Shown: positions 1-8,911 of the stretch, piece after piece
Numbering within the stretch: position 1 is the first letter of the stretch
Layout of the letters: every line of letters starts with the position of its first letter
Source of the DNA: CAZOZP01 sp964584325
GTDB taxonomy: Bacteria > Bacteroidota > Ignavibacteria > Ignavibacteriales > Melioribacteraceae
Length of the DNA: 43,622 nucleotides
Assembly: GCA_964584325.1 (NCBI GenBank)
Contig: CAZOZP010000029.1
Location: forward strand, 1-43,622
Direction: 5' to 3'
The notes under the pieces: generated by a model
What the model saw: the letters and a program-made list of their open reading frames with translations, nothing else
The model's database searches: none
What the model was told of the DNA's origin: nothing
Made by a program: the position numbers and the translations under genes

Positions 1-51
1 TCTTTGCAATGGTATTCAGTGATAAAGATTTTCTAACGAATAATTTGGGTT
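1..51. repeat. Second copy of the right end of the hairpin element
   Basis: Bases 1-51 are identical to 32341-32391 and the match stops exactly where the terminal inverted repeat of the element ends. The rest of this copy lies beyond the window. Alternatively the 51-bp overlap reflects the assembler's word size at a repeat-caused contig break, which would also imply a repeat here. Confidence 0.75.
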
Positions 52-787
52 TAACTTTATCACGCCAATTAATTAGAGCAGGTAGAAGCTCATTAGTTAA
101 TGCTGGCTTATTTCCAATGAGATTATCATCTGCAAAAAGAATCATAGAAAATCGGCTTAGATCACCTAAACCTTTTATCTCATCAAGAATTTGCTTACTT
201 GTCTTTGTTCGGGGTACCCGTCCGAATAAAGTTGTGACATCGCAAAAATCGCACATATAAGGACAACCTCTTGAGTATTGTACTACCGCATATTCATAAG
301 CTTCAAGCTTTGCCAATTCCCATAAAGGCAAGGGGGTTAGCGTGATATCAGCAAATTTGTCTGTTTTATAAATCTTTTTCGGATTTCCTTCAGAAAGATC
401 TTTTAAAAACATTGGAAGAGTTATCTCAGCTTCGTTAAGAACGAAATAGTCAACTTCAGGAAAAGATTCATATTCATGTGTAAAAAGCGGACCACCGGCA
501 ACTATTGGTTTTCAGGCATTTTTACAGTAACTAATAATCTCAGCAGCAGATTTTTTCTGAACATTCATTCCTCCGATAAAAATGAAGTCGGCCCATTTTA
601 TCTTATTTTCGTCAATCGATTCGATATTAAGATCAGCCAGACGTTTGTTCCAATTTGCCGGAAGCATAGCTGCAACAGTCAGCAGACCCAAAGGAGGATA
701 CCCTGCTTTTTTCCCGATTATTTTAAGCAGATGTTTCATTGTCCAGAACGTATCAGGCATTTCAGGATAAATAAGAATAATATTCAT
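1..787 (-). pseudogene. B12-binding radical SAM protein, interrupted by TGA and cut by window edge
   Basis: The reading frame starts at the ATG at 787, 5 bp after the stop of the macroglobulin gene, and stays open to the window edge except for one TGA at 514-512 (codon 92). The N-terminal part (MNIILIYPEMPDTFW, then GYPPLGLLTVAAMLP) is a cobalamin-binding-type Rossmann domain. After the stop the frame continues with KPIVAGGPLFT and then the radical SAM cluster motif CPYMCDFC (Cys 175, 179, 182), as in the B12-binding radical SAM proteins with a DUF4070 tail. Homologues usually have Gly before KPIVAGGP, so GGA to TGA is the simplest explanation. The last 51 bp (1-51) are identical to the right end of the hairpin element at 32230-32391, so the gene may also be broken there by insertion. 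Either damage would inactivate it. A base-calling error at the TGA is the alternative. Confidence 0.75.
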
Positions 788-792
788 TATTT

Positions 793-3700
793 TTAATCCC
801 GATTGTCGCTGATCACTTCTGTCCACCCGGAAGCTGTTCGTGCATTTATGCGGCTATCGTACATTGCATCAGTATAAACAGCCGGCATAAAGAATTTTCC
901 GGGATACGCAGCATTAAGTTGAACCATAAATATTTTAGATTCATTCCTCTTAAGTTTATAATATGTATAGATTCTGTCGTCCCGAATATCCTGGTATTCA
1001 GTATCCGAGGCTTTTCCTATGTTCGGACTTTCGAATAATCTGTGATTTATTATCTCCCACCCAGAAGGGAAGTAGTGTGTCAGCTGCATACTGTTTAATT
1101 CGGCTGATCGTGTTCCTGTATTTGTAACGGTTATTATAGCAGTGAAATCCGTTCCCTGAGGTATTGAAGAATGATCTATAACCGAACCGTTTGAAAGCTT
1201 GTACTGAACATTAAGTTCAATTCCGTTCGAAGCTTTATCCACAAGTTTTCCGGCAGGAGTTCCCTGAAGCATTATTCGCGGATAAATAATACCTCCGGAA
1301 GTATTTACGATGCTTATGCTTAGATTTTTATTAGCTTCTGCATCGATTTCAATTTGTGAAATCCTATTGGAAGTTTTTATTTCAGATGCTTTTCCACCGT
1401 TGATGCTGTAAGTGAAGTTGAGAGTTTTATCCTTTCCCATTGCACCATGGAATTTGGAAAGTGCAAGGAGAGAATAAGCGGTTGTCTGAGTGCCCATATA
1501 AGTCTGTTTGCTAAGTTTTTCAGATATCCTTGCGGCAATTTCAAAAGCCTCCTTGTTTTTTTTCATAATAGTGTAAGTTTCAAGTATCATTGCCTCATCT
1601 CTGATATCAGAACCATATGTATAGGAAAGCTCCTGGTATGATTTTATTCTATTACCGGTATTTCGTATAACAGACAAAGCGGCTTCAGGTTTACCTGCAA
1701 CTGAAAACGCGGCCGCCAGCCGATACTTTGCTTCGGTGGATAAATTCGGGAATTCCATCAGTCTGTTCATTGCTCCGCTTTCAGGAGATTTCATAAGGGC
1801 TAAAACATAAAGCCGGTAGGCTTGAATTAGATCTGAACGGTTCGCGCTCTTACTCCATTCGTTAGACGATTTAACCAAATAAGATTTAAGTCTGGATGTT
1901 ATATTAGCAGGTACTTCAAATCCCTTCTTCTCGGCTTCCGTAAGGAAATGAGCGGCATAGACACTGCCGTAATCATCGTGGTAGCTTTGACCGGGCCAAT
2001 ATGAGAGTGCCCCCGATGAAGTCATATATGAGGATAATCTCTTTATTGCGGATTTTATATTCCGTGAGGATCTTTCTTTTTCAGATTTCGACAATGAAAC
2101 AAGATTCTCCAAATAGAGCTGGGGAAAGGCAATTGACGTAATTTGTTCAACACAGCCGTGAGGATAGGAAAGAAGGTAATCAATGCTTCCTGTCAGATTA
2201 ATATTAGGCATTGCACTTACTTCAAGAACGCATTTATTAGTACCTTTAAGACCAAACGGAATAAGAGTTTTTGACCAGTTTTTTCCAGAAGTAAGAATTT
2301 CTGAATATACATCTGTAACAGGAGGCATTGGGTTACGGACTTCAATATCTATATCGAAATTCGCTTTCTCATTACCGGAAATTGCGGTAATTTTAACTTC
2401 TCCCGCTCCCGTTTTTTCTTTCACCCTTAGTTTGAAGAAAACTACTTTGTCGTCAGGTTTATCGAACTCAACATTTTTAATATTTTGTTCAATTATTTCA
2501 AATTTGTCATTGGTTCTAACAGTAACATTTACTGATCTCACATTATTTTCCATAGCGAATACAGAAACCGGTAAGTCAACCTCCTCGCCGGGCGATAAAA
2601 CTCGCGGTAAAGTGCCGAGTATCATCACAGGTTTTTTTACGAATGATGATTTTTCAGTGTACCCGTATGCTCCTTCATTTGAAGCAACAACCATCGTACG
2701 GATTTTCCCTATATATTGCGGAAGCTTTATATTGTGTGTTCGGCTTCCACCGTCTAGTGTAAAAGGTCCGTAGAATTTCACTACAGGTTTAAATCTGTTT
2801 AGCTTGGAAGAAGATTTAGGTCTATTAATGTCTTCATCCCCGCCAATACCTAGAATTCTTTCAAGTTTTCCACCGTAGGCTCCAATTACATAGTCATAAA
2901 TATCCCAGGTCTTAGTGCCTAAGGCTTCCTTGGCATAGAAGCTTCCCCAGGGATCAGGTGTTTTGAATCTTGTGAGGTCTAGTAGTCCTTCATCAACAAC
3001 GGCAAGAGTGTAATGCATTTTTTTGTTGTGTTTTTCCCTTACCTTTACAGTGAAGTTTTGTTCCGGCTTTAGTGTTGAGGGCATTTCTATAACAGGTGAG
3101 AGTTTGCTCTCCGGATTTTCAACATAAACCGGCACATACCCGTAAAGTCTTACAGGCATATCGTTTATAGAATTACGATGCGGCTGAAGGAGCATAACAT
3201 TTACATAAACGTTAGGCGCCATTTCAGATTTTGCTTTGAATTTATAAATATTATCGCCTTTCTGCAAACTAATCCATTCGTATGAAACCATGCCGCTTCC
3301 GTTTTCAATACTTATCAGAGCTTTTGAATCTTCAGCACCGGGAAAACTTACTTTTACTTCCTCGCCGGATTTATATTTATCTTTATCTGTGCTCAAGGCA
3401 AGCCTTGCAGCAGCTCCGCCTCCGTCACTTCTTTCTCGTCCTGCATAACCCGGCCAGTCAATATAAACAATCTTTCCTGTTTTATGTCCGCTTTCCAAAT
3501 CCTCGGCTTCAACAAGATATCTGCCCCAATCAGGGTAGTCCACTCTTATTTTTGCGGAGGCAAATCCGTTTACAGTAGTAACTTCGGTAGAAGAAAGTTC
3601 TTCCTTGTAGCTATCGTAAAGGTAGTTACTGTTGCTTCCGTTCGATTGATCGTACCACCATTGCCAGTCGATCTTGTAAAATCGTACTATCATTTTGGTA

Positions 3701-6363
3701 TCTGAAACAGGATTTCCGTTAACATTTACACTTACCAGAGAAACAGTATGGTCTTTATCGGTTAGCAGCATATTTCTGGCTTTATCGCCTGAAGGGAGTT
3801 TTATTCCGGCGTAACGTCTGAAGGGATGGTAAGTAATAGAAAAGCGGTCTGTGCTGAAATCACCTCCGGGTTCAAAAGCTTTGGTTGTGAAATCCGCTTT
3901 CAGCATACCCGGGGCAGCGCTTTCAGCGTTTATATTGAATTTTACGTCAGCATCCCCGTTTTCATCAACAGAAGATTCAAACACTGTCTGCTGTTCTGCA
4001 TAAAACTTTCTTGTAGGATCATCAAATGCATAATCTGAAAATTTATTGAAATTGGTCGGAATCTGAGAAAGTGATAGATCTATTTTTGCTTTAATATTTT
4101 TTCCCGGAGCACCATGAAGCCAGGAAATATTTAATTTGGCGTTTGTGGTTTCGTCTTTAAGAAGATATTCACTTCCCGGATCAAATTTAATTTTCAGTCT
4201 ATTGGGTTTTACTGTTTCTATTTTTAACGATTTTTCAAAGACTGTTCCTCCGGCTTCAATTTGTGCCAGCCAATTACCGGTAGGGGCATCCTGCGATGTC
4301 TCCAAAGGAATTACATATAGTCCGGATTCATTTTTTCTTAGAACTCTCCGGTCAGCTTGCCTTCCTCTTGAATCAATAAGTTTGAATATAAGTGGATGGT
4401 TTTCGGGGATGTTGTTTTTCGGATCCTGAAGAATGAAACTTAAGAAGAGGCTGTCACCGGGACGCCATACACCTCTTTCTCCATAAATAAATCCCTTAAG
4501 ATCTTTCTTAACACCGGTTCCGCCTACATCAAAATTGCTCAGAGAAAGAGAATTTCCATCCTCAATTTTCAGATATCCTCTTTGCTTTGAGTATTCGGCA
4601 GTCAAAAGAAAAGGTTTAGATTTCAAGGTGAATTCAGCACTGCCGTCTGACTTAGTAGTTGCTTCGGCAATTTGCTGAAGTTTGAAATCCACAATACGCA
4701 GCGTTACACCGGATAGAGGTTTGCCGGTGAGTATATCGGTAACAAACGCCGCTGATTTTCCTGAGTTTCCGCTTTTATAAATAATACCAAGGTCTGAAGC
4801 AAGTATATTCTTATTTACAAATCTTGAACCGTTATAATAGGAGGAAGAACAAGGATTATCCCTTTCTTCCCAATTGTAATTTTCATCATAATAATCCCAA
4901 TAACTCATTTCCTGAGGTTCTGAGTCAAGAATTGTTTCTTCATCTTCGCTAATAGTTTCCTCAGTTGTTTCCCCGCAGCTGTAAAGAGAATATTTTTTCT
5001 TAAAGCTAAGTTTAATGTTATAAACTGCACCGGGTTCTTTCTGAATAATATCATTAAGATCCAAAGAAAAGACATTCCATTCTTTAAGTGAAGCAGCACC
5101 TTTGTTTGTTAAGGTAATAGTCCTCTTTTTTATTATTCTCCCGGTTCTGTATAGCTCATAATTGCCGTCGAGGTAATTTACCTGCAGAAATTGTCCCATA
5201 TTGTTTTCGAAAATTTTGGTAATGGTGATATCTACGGCAGATAGATTCACGGATTCAAACGGAAGTATAAATCCTTCTTTTGAACTTGTTAGAATGTTCC
5301 CTTTTCCTACGAATCTGACCGCGGGTTTCAGTTCTTCAAAGTTGAGATATTTAATTGTTTCATCTGTAAATCTTTTTCCGTCTGAGTTTTTAATGCCCGA
5401 TAAAACCCTCACCGCATATTCTTTTGAAAGCCTTTCCGGGAAAAATACTTTTATCTCATTTTCGATGATTTCGTATGAAAGATTGCTGAAACTGCCAACA
5501 GTGATAAGGCCTGAAACATCCTGATTCGTATTTAGAAAATCGGAGAATTTTACTGAAAGATACTGCGAAGGTTCATTAATTACATCGAGACTAAGAACTT
5601 TGAAGTCATCAGATGCAGGCATTGCAATTTCCTTTTCTTCTACATCGTCTATTCCCATTGAACTTCCGTCCAACATTATTTTAAGTATCTGCTGATTATC
5701 GGCAAGCTTAAGGCTGTCAACGATAAAACCATAGACATTAGGAGAGCTTCCAGCGTTAACTTTTACTTTTACATCCCGGGAAGCAAATCTTGCCGAGACA
5801 GATTCCTTGATTTTTTCAATGTCTTCACGATCTGCCAGAATAATATCTCCGCTTACCTGCATCATTTTAGCAGATTTAGAAGCAACGGGCTTAATGCCTC
5901 TTACGTAAAATTCAATAGCCGGAGTAACTGTATTAAACCTGAAAACAAAATCCTTGATATCTTTATCGGCATTTACAGCCTTTTCTATATTTATCAGTCC
6001 GTAGTATTTATTTCCTCCATCAAGTGGTACGTCTGGTTTGAATTCAATTGTATAGTCATCAATCCAGTAAGCTTTACCTTCAACGGAAGGCGACAGCTCA
6101 AAAACACCGGAGACTTCCTCACCCGGTTCTCCTGTTCTGAAAGGCTGTGCGAATTTCACTTTTATTGCTGAGTGGCGCGATACCACGCCGGTAGTGTATC
6201 CGCTTATGTATTCCGAGTATTCGGAAGGATTGGACAATTCGTATTCTTTCGGGAGATTCAAAACATAAATCACAATAAGAATTATGAATAGAAAAATTGA
6301 TGAAGGGATTATGATTTTCTTGTAGTTCATTTTAGCCTCAGGTTCTGTAGGAATGTCAGACAT
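793..6363 (-). CDS. Bacterial alpha-2-macroglobulin, membrane-anchored, with thioester
   Basis: This 1856-residue protein has the layout of bacterial alpha-2-macroglobulins, large periplasmic protease traps. One hydrophobic segment (about residues 16-33, IIIPSSIFLFIILIVIYVL) follows a short charged N-terminus and serves as anchor or uncleaved signal; there is no lipobox cysteine, unlike E. coli YfhM. The MG2-type motif VWRPGDSL lies near residue 630, and the thioester motif GCVEQ has its reactive cysteine at 1404, followed by an alpha/alpha-toroid-like region. The MG-type beta-sandwich repeats and the C-terminal receptor-like part fit the family length of 1500-1900. An alternative start is Met12 (position 6330), which has GAGG just upstream. 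The gene usually paired with such proteins, pbpC, is not next to it; the radical SAM gene follows 5 bp downstream. Function as a protease trap is inferred from the family. Confidence 0.9.
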   Translation of the reverse strand: MSDIPTEPEAKMNYKKIIIPSSIFLFIILIVIYVLNLPKEYELSNPSEYSEYISGYTTGVVSRHSAIKVKFAQPFRTGEPGEEVSGVFELSPSVEGKAYWIDDYTIEFKPDVPLDGGNKYYGLINIEKAVNADKDIKDFVFRFNTVTPAIEFYVRGIKPVASKSAKMMQVSGDIILADREDIEKIKESVSARFASRDVKVKVNAGSSPNVYGFIVDSLKLADNQQILKIMLDGSSMGIDDVEEKEIAMPASDDFKVLSLDVINEPSQYLSVKFSDFLNTNQDVSGLITVGSFSNLSYEIIENEIKVFFPERLSKEYAVRVLSGIKNSDGKRFTDETIKYLNFEELKPAVRFVGKGNILTSSKEGFILPFESVNLSAVDITITKIFENNMGQFLQVNYLDGNYELYRTGRIIKKRTITLTNKGAASLKEWNVFSLDLNDIIQKEPGAVYNIKLSFKKKYSLYSCGETTEETISEDEETILDSEPQEMSYWDYYDENYNWEERDNPCSSSYYNGSRFVNKNILASDLGIIYKSGNSGKSAAFVTDILTGKPLSGVTLRIVDFKLQQIAEATTKSDGSAEFTLKSKPFLLTAEYSKQRGYLKIEDGNSLSLSNFDVGGTGVKKDLKGFIYGERGVWRPGDSLFLSFILQDPKNNIPENHPLIFKLIDSRGRQADRRVLRKNESGLYVIPLETSQDAPTGNWLAQIEAGGTVFEKSLKIETVKPNRLKIKFDPGSEYLLKDETTNAKLNISWLHGAPGKNIKAKIDLSLSQIPTNFNKFSDYAFDDPTRKFYAEQQTVFESSVDENGDADVKFNINAESAAPGMLKADFTTKAFEPGGDFSTDRFSITYHPFRRYAGIKLPSGDKARNMLLTDKDHTVSLVSVNVNGNPVSDTKMIVRFYKIDWQWWYDQSNGSNSNYLYDSYKEELSSTEVTTVNGFASAKIRVDYPDWGRYLVEAEDLESGHKTGKIVYIDWPGYAGRERSDGGGAAARLALSTDKDKYKSGEEVKVSFPGAEDSKALISIENGSGMVSYEWISLQKGDNIYKFKAKSEMAPNVYVNVMLLQPHRNSINDMPVRLYGYVPVYVENPESKLSPVIEMPSTLKPEQNFTVKVREKHNKKMHYTLAVVDEGLLDLTRFKTPDPWGSFYAKEALGTKTWDIYDYVIGAYGGKLERILGIGGDEDINRPKSSSKLNRFKPVVKFYGPFTLDGGSRTHNIKLPQYIGKIRTMVVASNEGAYGYTEKSSFVKKPVMILGTLPRVLSPGEEVDLPVSVFAMENNVRSVNVTVRTNDKFEIIEQNIKNVEFDKPDDKVVFFKLRVKEKTGAGEVKITAISGNEKANFDIDIEVRNPMPPVTDVYSEILTSGKNWSKTLIPFGLKGTNKCVLEVSAMPNINLTGSIDYLLSYPHGCVEQITSIAFPQLYLENLVSLSKSEKERSSRNIKSAIKRLSSYMTSSGALSYWPGQSYHDDYGSVYAAHFLTEAEKKGFEVPANITSRLKSYLVKSSNEWSKSANRSDLIQAYRLYVLALMKSPESGAMNRLMEFPNLSTEAKYRLAAAFSVAGKPEAALSVIRNTGNRIKSYQELSYTYGSDIRDEAMILETYTIMKKNKEAFEIAARISEKLSKQTYMGTQTTAYSLLALSKFHGAMGKDKTLNFTYSINGGKASEIKTSNRISQIEIDAEANKNLSISIVNTSGGIIYPRIMLQGTPAGKLVDKASNGIELNVQYKLSNGSVIDHSSIPQGTDFTAIITVTNTGTRSAELNSMQLTHYFPSGWEIINHRLFESPNIGKASDTEYQDIRDDRIYTYYKLKRNESKIFMVQLNAAYPGKFFMPAVYTDAMYDSRINARTASGWTEVISDNRD

Positions 6364-6437
6364 AAAAATAACTCAAATAAATATATCAGTCAAAATATTT
6401 GCTTAAATTTGAGTAAATAATTTTGATTGAGAATTGT

Positions 6438-8900
6438 ATGTATGCCGAGATAGTATTCCCTTTACCATTCAGAAACAGTTTTACTTATCTGATTCCTGAA
6501 GAATTTGTCTTAATGGCAAAACCCGGTGTTCGAGCTGTTGCTCCGTTCGGTAAAAGAACATTAACCGGTTTTATTTTAAGAGTAATAGAGAAACTTGAGA
6601 AGGAGCCCACACAAAAATTAAAGAAAATCAGCGATATTCTTGATGATTTGCCTGTTTTTGACGATAAGTCAGTTGAATTTTACAAATGGATCTCAGAATA
6701 TTATCTTAGTTCTTTAGGAGAAGCTCTGAAAAATGCCGTACCTCAAGGTACAGATATAGAAACAAAACGTAAGATAAGTGCCGATTCTGAAATTTGTAAG
6801 GACTTGCTGGAAAAAGAAAAGAATAAGGATGGCATTAAGTCTAAATTATTGAAAATCCTATCAGAAAAGCCTGAAGTGAAGATGGCATATCTGCAGAAGG
6901 AAACAGGAAAAAAAAATCTTTACTCTCTCCTGAAAACAATGGAGAAAAAAGGAATTGTAACCGTAATTGATGAGTTGGATACAGGTTCGGTAAGCGTAAA
7001 AACTCAGAAATATGTGAAACTTGTAAAGCCTAAGTCAGAGATATTTAATTTCATTCCGGAAATGGAAAAGAAATCGCCTAAACAGGTAATTATACTCCTT
7101 GAACTGCTTTCTATGAAAGAGGAAGATATTGAACTTGCAAAACTTTTGCAGAAAACAAATTCCTCCCAAGGTTCGGTTGAATCAATTAGTGCAAAAGGGT
7201 TAGCTGAAATTTTCGATAAGGAAATTGAAAGAAATTACAGTGAAACCTATATAGAGGAGAAGCGTGAATTTGATCTTACTTTAAAGCAAAAAGAGATAAT
7301 TGAGAGGGTTTCGGTTAATGTTAAAAATAAAGAGTTTAAGTCATATCTATTGCACGGAATTACCGGAAGCGGAAAAACTCAGGTTTATATTGAGCTTGCA
7401 AAAATTGCTCTGAAGAGCGGAAGAAATGTGATGATACTTGTGCCGGAAATAGCCTTAACTCCTCAGATGACTGCCAGATTTATGAATAATTTTCCCGGAT
7501 TAATTTCCCTTATTCACAGCAAAATGTCTAAGGGTGAAAGATATGACTCCTGGCGGAATATCATTAAAGAGAAATCGCGTATAGTTATAGGTCCCAGATC
7601 TGCGTTGTTTGCTCCGCTTAAAAATATCGGTTTTATTGTTGTTGATGAAGAGCATGACCACAGTTATAAACAGACTGAGATGGTACCGAAGTATAATGCA
7701 AGAGATGCTGCCATTGTTAAGGCGAAATTTGAAAGTTGTCCGGTACTTCTGGGTTCTGCTACACCATCAGTTGAATCAATGTACAATACTTACACTGGTA
7801 AATATGAATTACTTGAACTTAATGAAAGAGTTGATAATGCATCACTCCCTGAAATAAAACTAATAGATATCAGGGTTGAGCAAAAAAGCAAGACTATGCA
7901 TACGATTTTCTCAAAATATCTCCTTGATCAGATTAAAGACAGGCTGGCAAAGAAAGAGGGAATTATACTGCTTCAGAACCGAAGGGGATTTGCCACTCAG
8001 GTGTATTGTGCAGATTGCGGAGAAATTGAAACCTGTGAGAACTGCTCTGTTTCTTTGGTTCATCATATTAGCAGGAATATTCTGCATTGTCATTACTGTA
8101 ATTTTATTAAGGCTGTTCCAAAAGCATGTTCAAACTGCGGGTCGTTATCTCTGAAATTTTTTGGAACCGGCACTCAGAAGGTGGAGGATGAGCTTGGCTT
8201 CTATTTTCCTGAAGCAAGAGTTGAAAGAATTGACTCAGATTCACTGCAGAAGAAGGGTGAATTAGGCCTGATTTTTAATTCTTTCAGAAAAGGTGAAATT
8301 GATATTTTAGTGGGGACACAAATTGTATCAAAAGGATTGGATTTCGGGAACTGTACTCTTGTGGGTGTGATTTCAGCTGAAACAACTCTATGGCTTCCGG
8401 ATTTCAGAGCAGATGAAAGAACTTTTCAGCTTCTTACACAGGTATCAGGCCGAGCGGGCAGAAGTTCAAAGCCCGGAGAAGTTGTAATTCAGACTCAGGA
8501 TCATAAAAACTTTGTTCTTCAGAAAGTATTAATGAGCGACTATCCGGGTTTTCTTGAGAAAGAATTGCAAATGAGAAAAGTTAACGGTTATCCGCCTTTT
8601 TCGAGATTATGTATTATTGAGGCAAAGGATTTAGATGAAGAAAATGCTCTCGGTGCAATAAATTCATTTCACAATTACCTTATGAAATACGGTAAGAACA
8701 TAATACTTCATACACCTGCACCGGCAATCATATATAAACTTAGAAATTTTTTCAGGTATCAACTACTAATTAAATCTGACAGACAAGTAGATCCCTCAGG
8801 TAATTATTTGCGAAGTTCTGTTCTTGAGGCGTATGTTGAGTTCAATCGAGAATCAAGATTCAGCCGGGTTAAAATTACAATAGATATTGATCCTGCATAA
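6438..8900 (+). CDS. priA: Primosomal protein N', replication restart helicase PriA
   Basis: PriA is the 3'-5' superfamily 2 helicase that recognises stalled forks and starts reloading of the replicative helicase. The start is taken at the ATG at 6438, because MYAEIVFPLPFRNSFTYLIP matches the usual N-terminal 3'-DNA-binding domain; a TTG 15 bp upstream is in frame but adds nothing. Walker A is GITGSGKT (about residues 307-314) and the DEAH-type box reads DEEH. The eight zinc-binding cysteines are visible as CADCG, CENC, CHYC and CSNCG. Motif VI is QVSGRAGR. The length of 820 residues is normal. The gene is divergent from the macroglobulin gene across about 75 bp and convergent with the rRNA methyltransferase, 11 bp away. 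A TAATTTTG box at 6418-6425 could be its -7 promoter element. Confidence 0.97.
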   Translation: MYAEIVFPLPFRNSFTYLIPEEFVLMAKPGVRAVAPFGKRTLTGFILRVIEKLEKEPTQKLKKISDILDDLPVFDDKSVEFYKWISEYYLSSLGEALKNAVPQGTDIETKRKISADSEICKDLLEKEKNKDGIKSKLLKILSEKPEVKMAYLQKETGKKNLYSLLKTMEKKGIVTVIDELDTGSVSVKTQKYVKLVKPKSEIFNFIPEMEKKSPKQVIILLELLSMKEEDIELAKLLQKTNSSQGSVESISAKGLAEIFDKEIERNYSETYIEEKREFDLTLKQKEIIERVSVNVKNKEFKSYLLHGITGSGKTQVYIELAKIALKSGRNVMILVPEIALTPQMTARFMNNFPGLISLIHSKMSKGERYDSWRNIIKEKSRIVIGPRSALFAPLKNIGFIVVDEEHDHSYKQTEMVPKYNARDAAIVKAKFESCPVLLGSATPSVESMYNTYTGKYELLELNERVDNASLPEIKLIDIRVEQKSKTMHTIFSKYLLDQIKDRLAKKEGIILLQNRRGFATQVYCADCGEIETCENCSVSLVHHISRNILHCHYCNFIKAVPKACSNCGSLSLKFFGTGTQKVEDELGFYFPEARVERIDSDSLQKKGELGLIFNSFRKGEIDILVGTQIVSKGLDFGNCTLVGVISAETTLWLPDFRADERTFQLLTQVSGRAGRSSKPGEVVIQTQDHKNFVLQKVLMSDYPGFLEKELQMRKVNGYPPFSRLCIIEAKDLDEENALGAINSFHNYLMKYGKNIILHTPAPAIIYKLRNFFRYQLLIKSDRQVDPSGNYLRSSVLEAYVEFNRESRFSRVKITIDIDPA

Positions 8901-8911
8901 CTCTATATCTT

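Noticed and set aside
512..514. Recoding of TGA as glycine or selenocysteine
   Set aside because: TGA is the natural stop of znuA, znuB, lepB and the YgiQ-type gene, and the site has no selenocysteine-type context; a point mutation is simpler.
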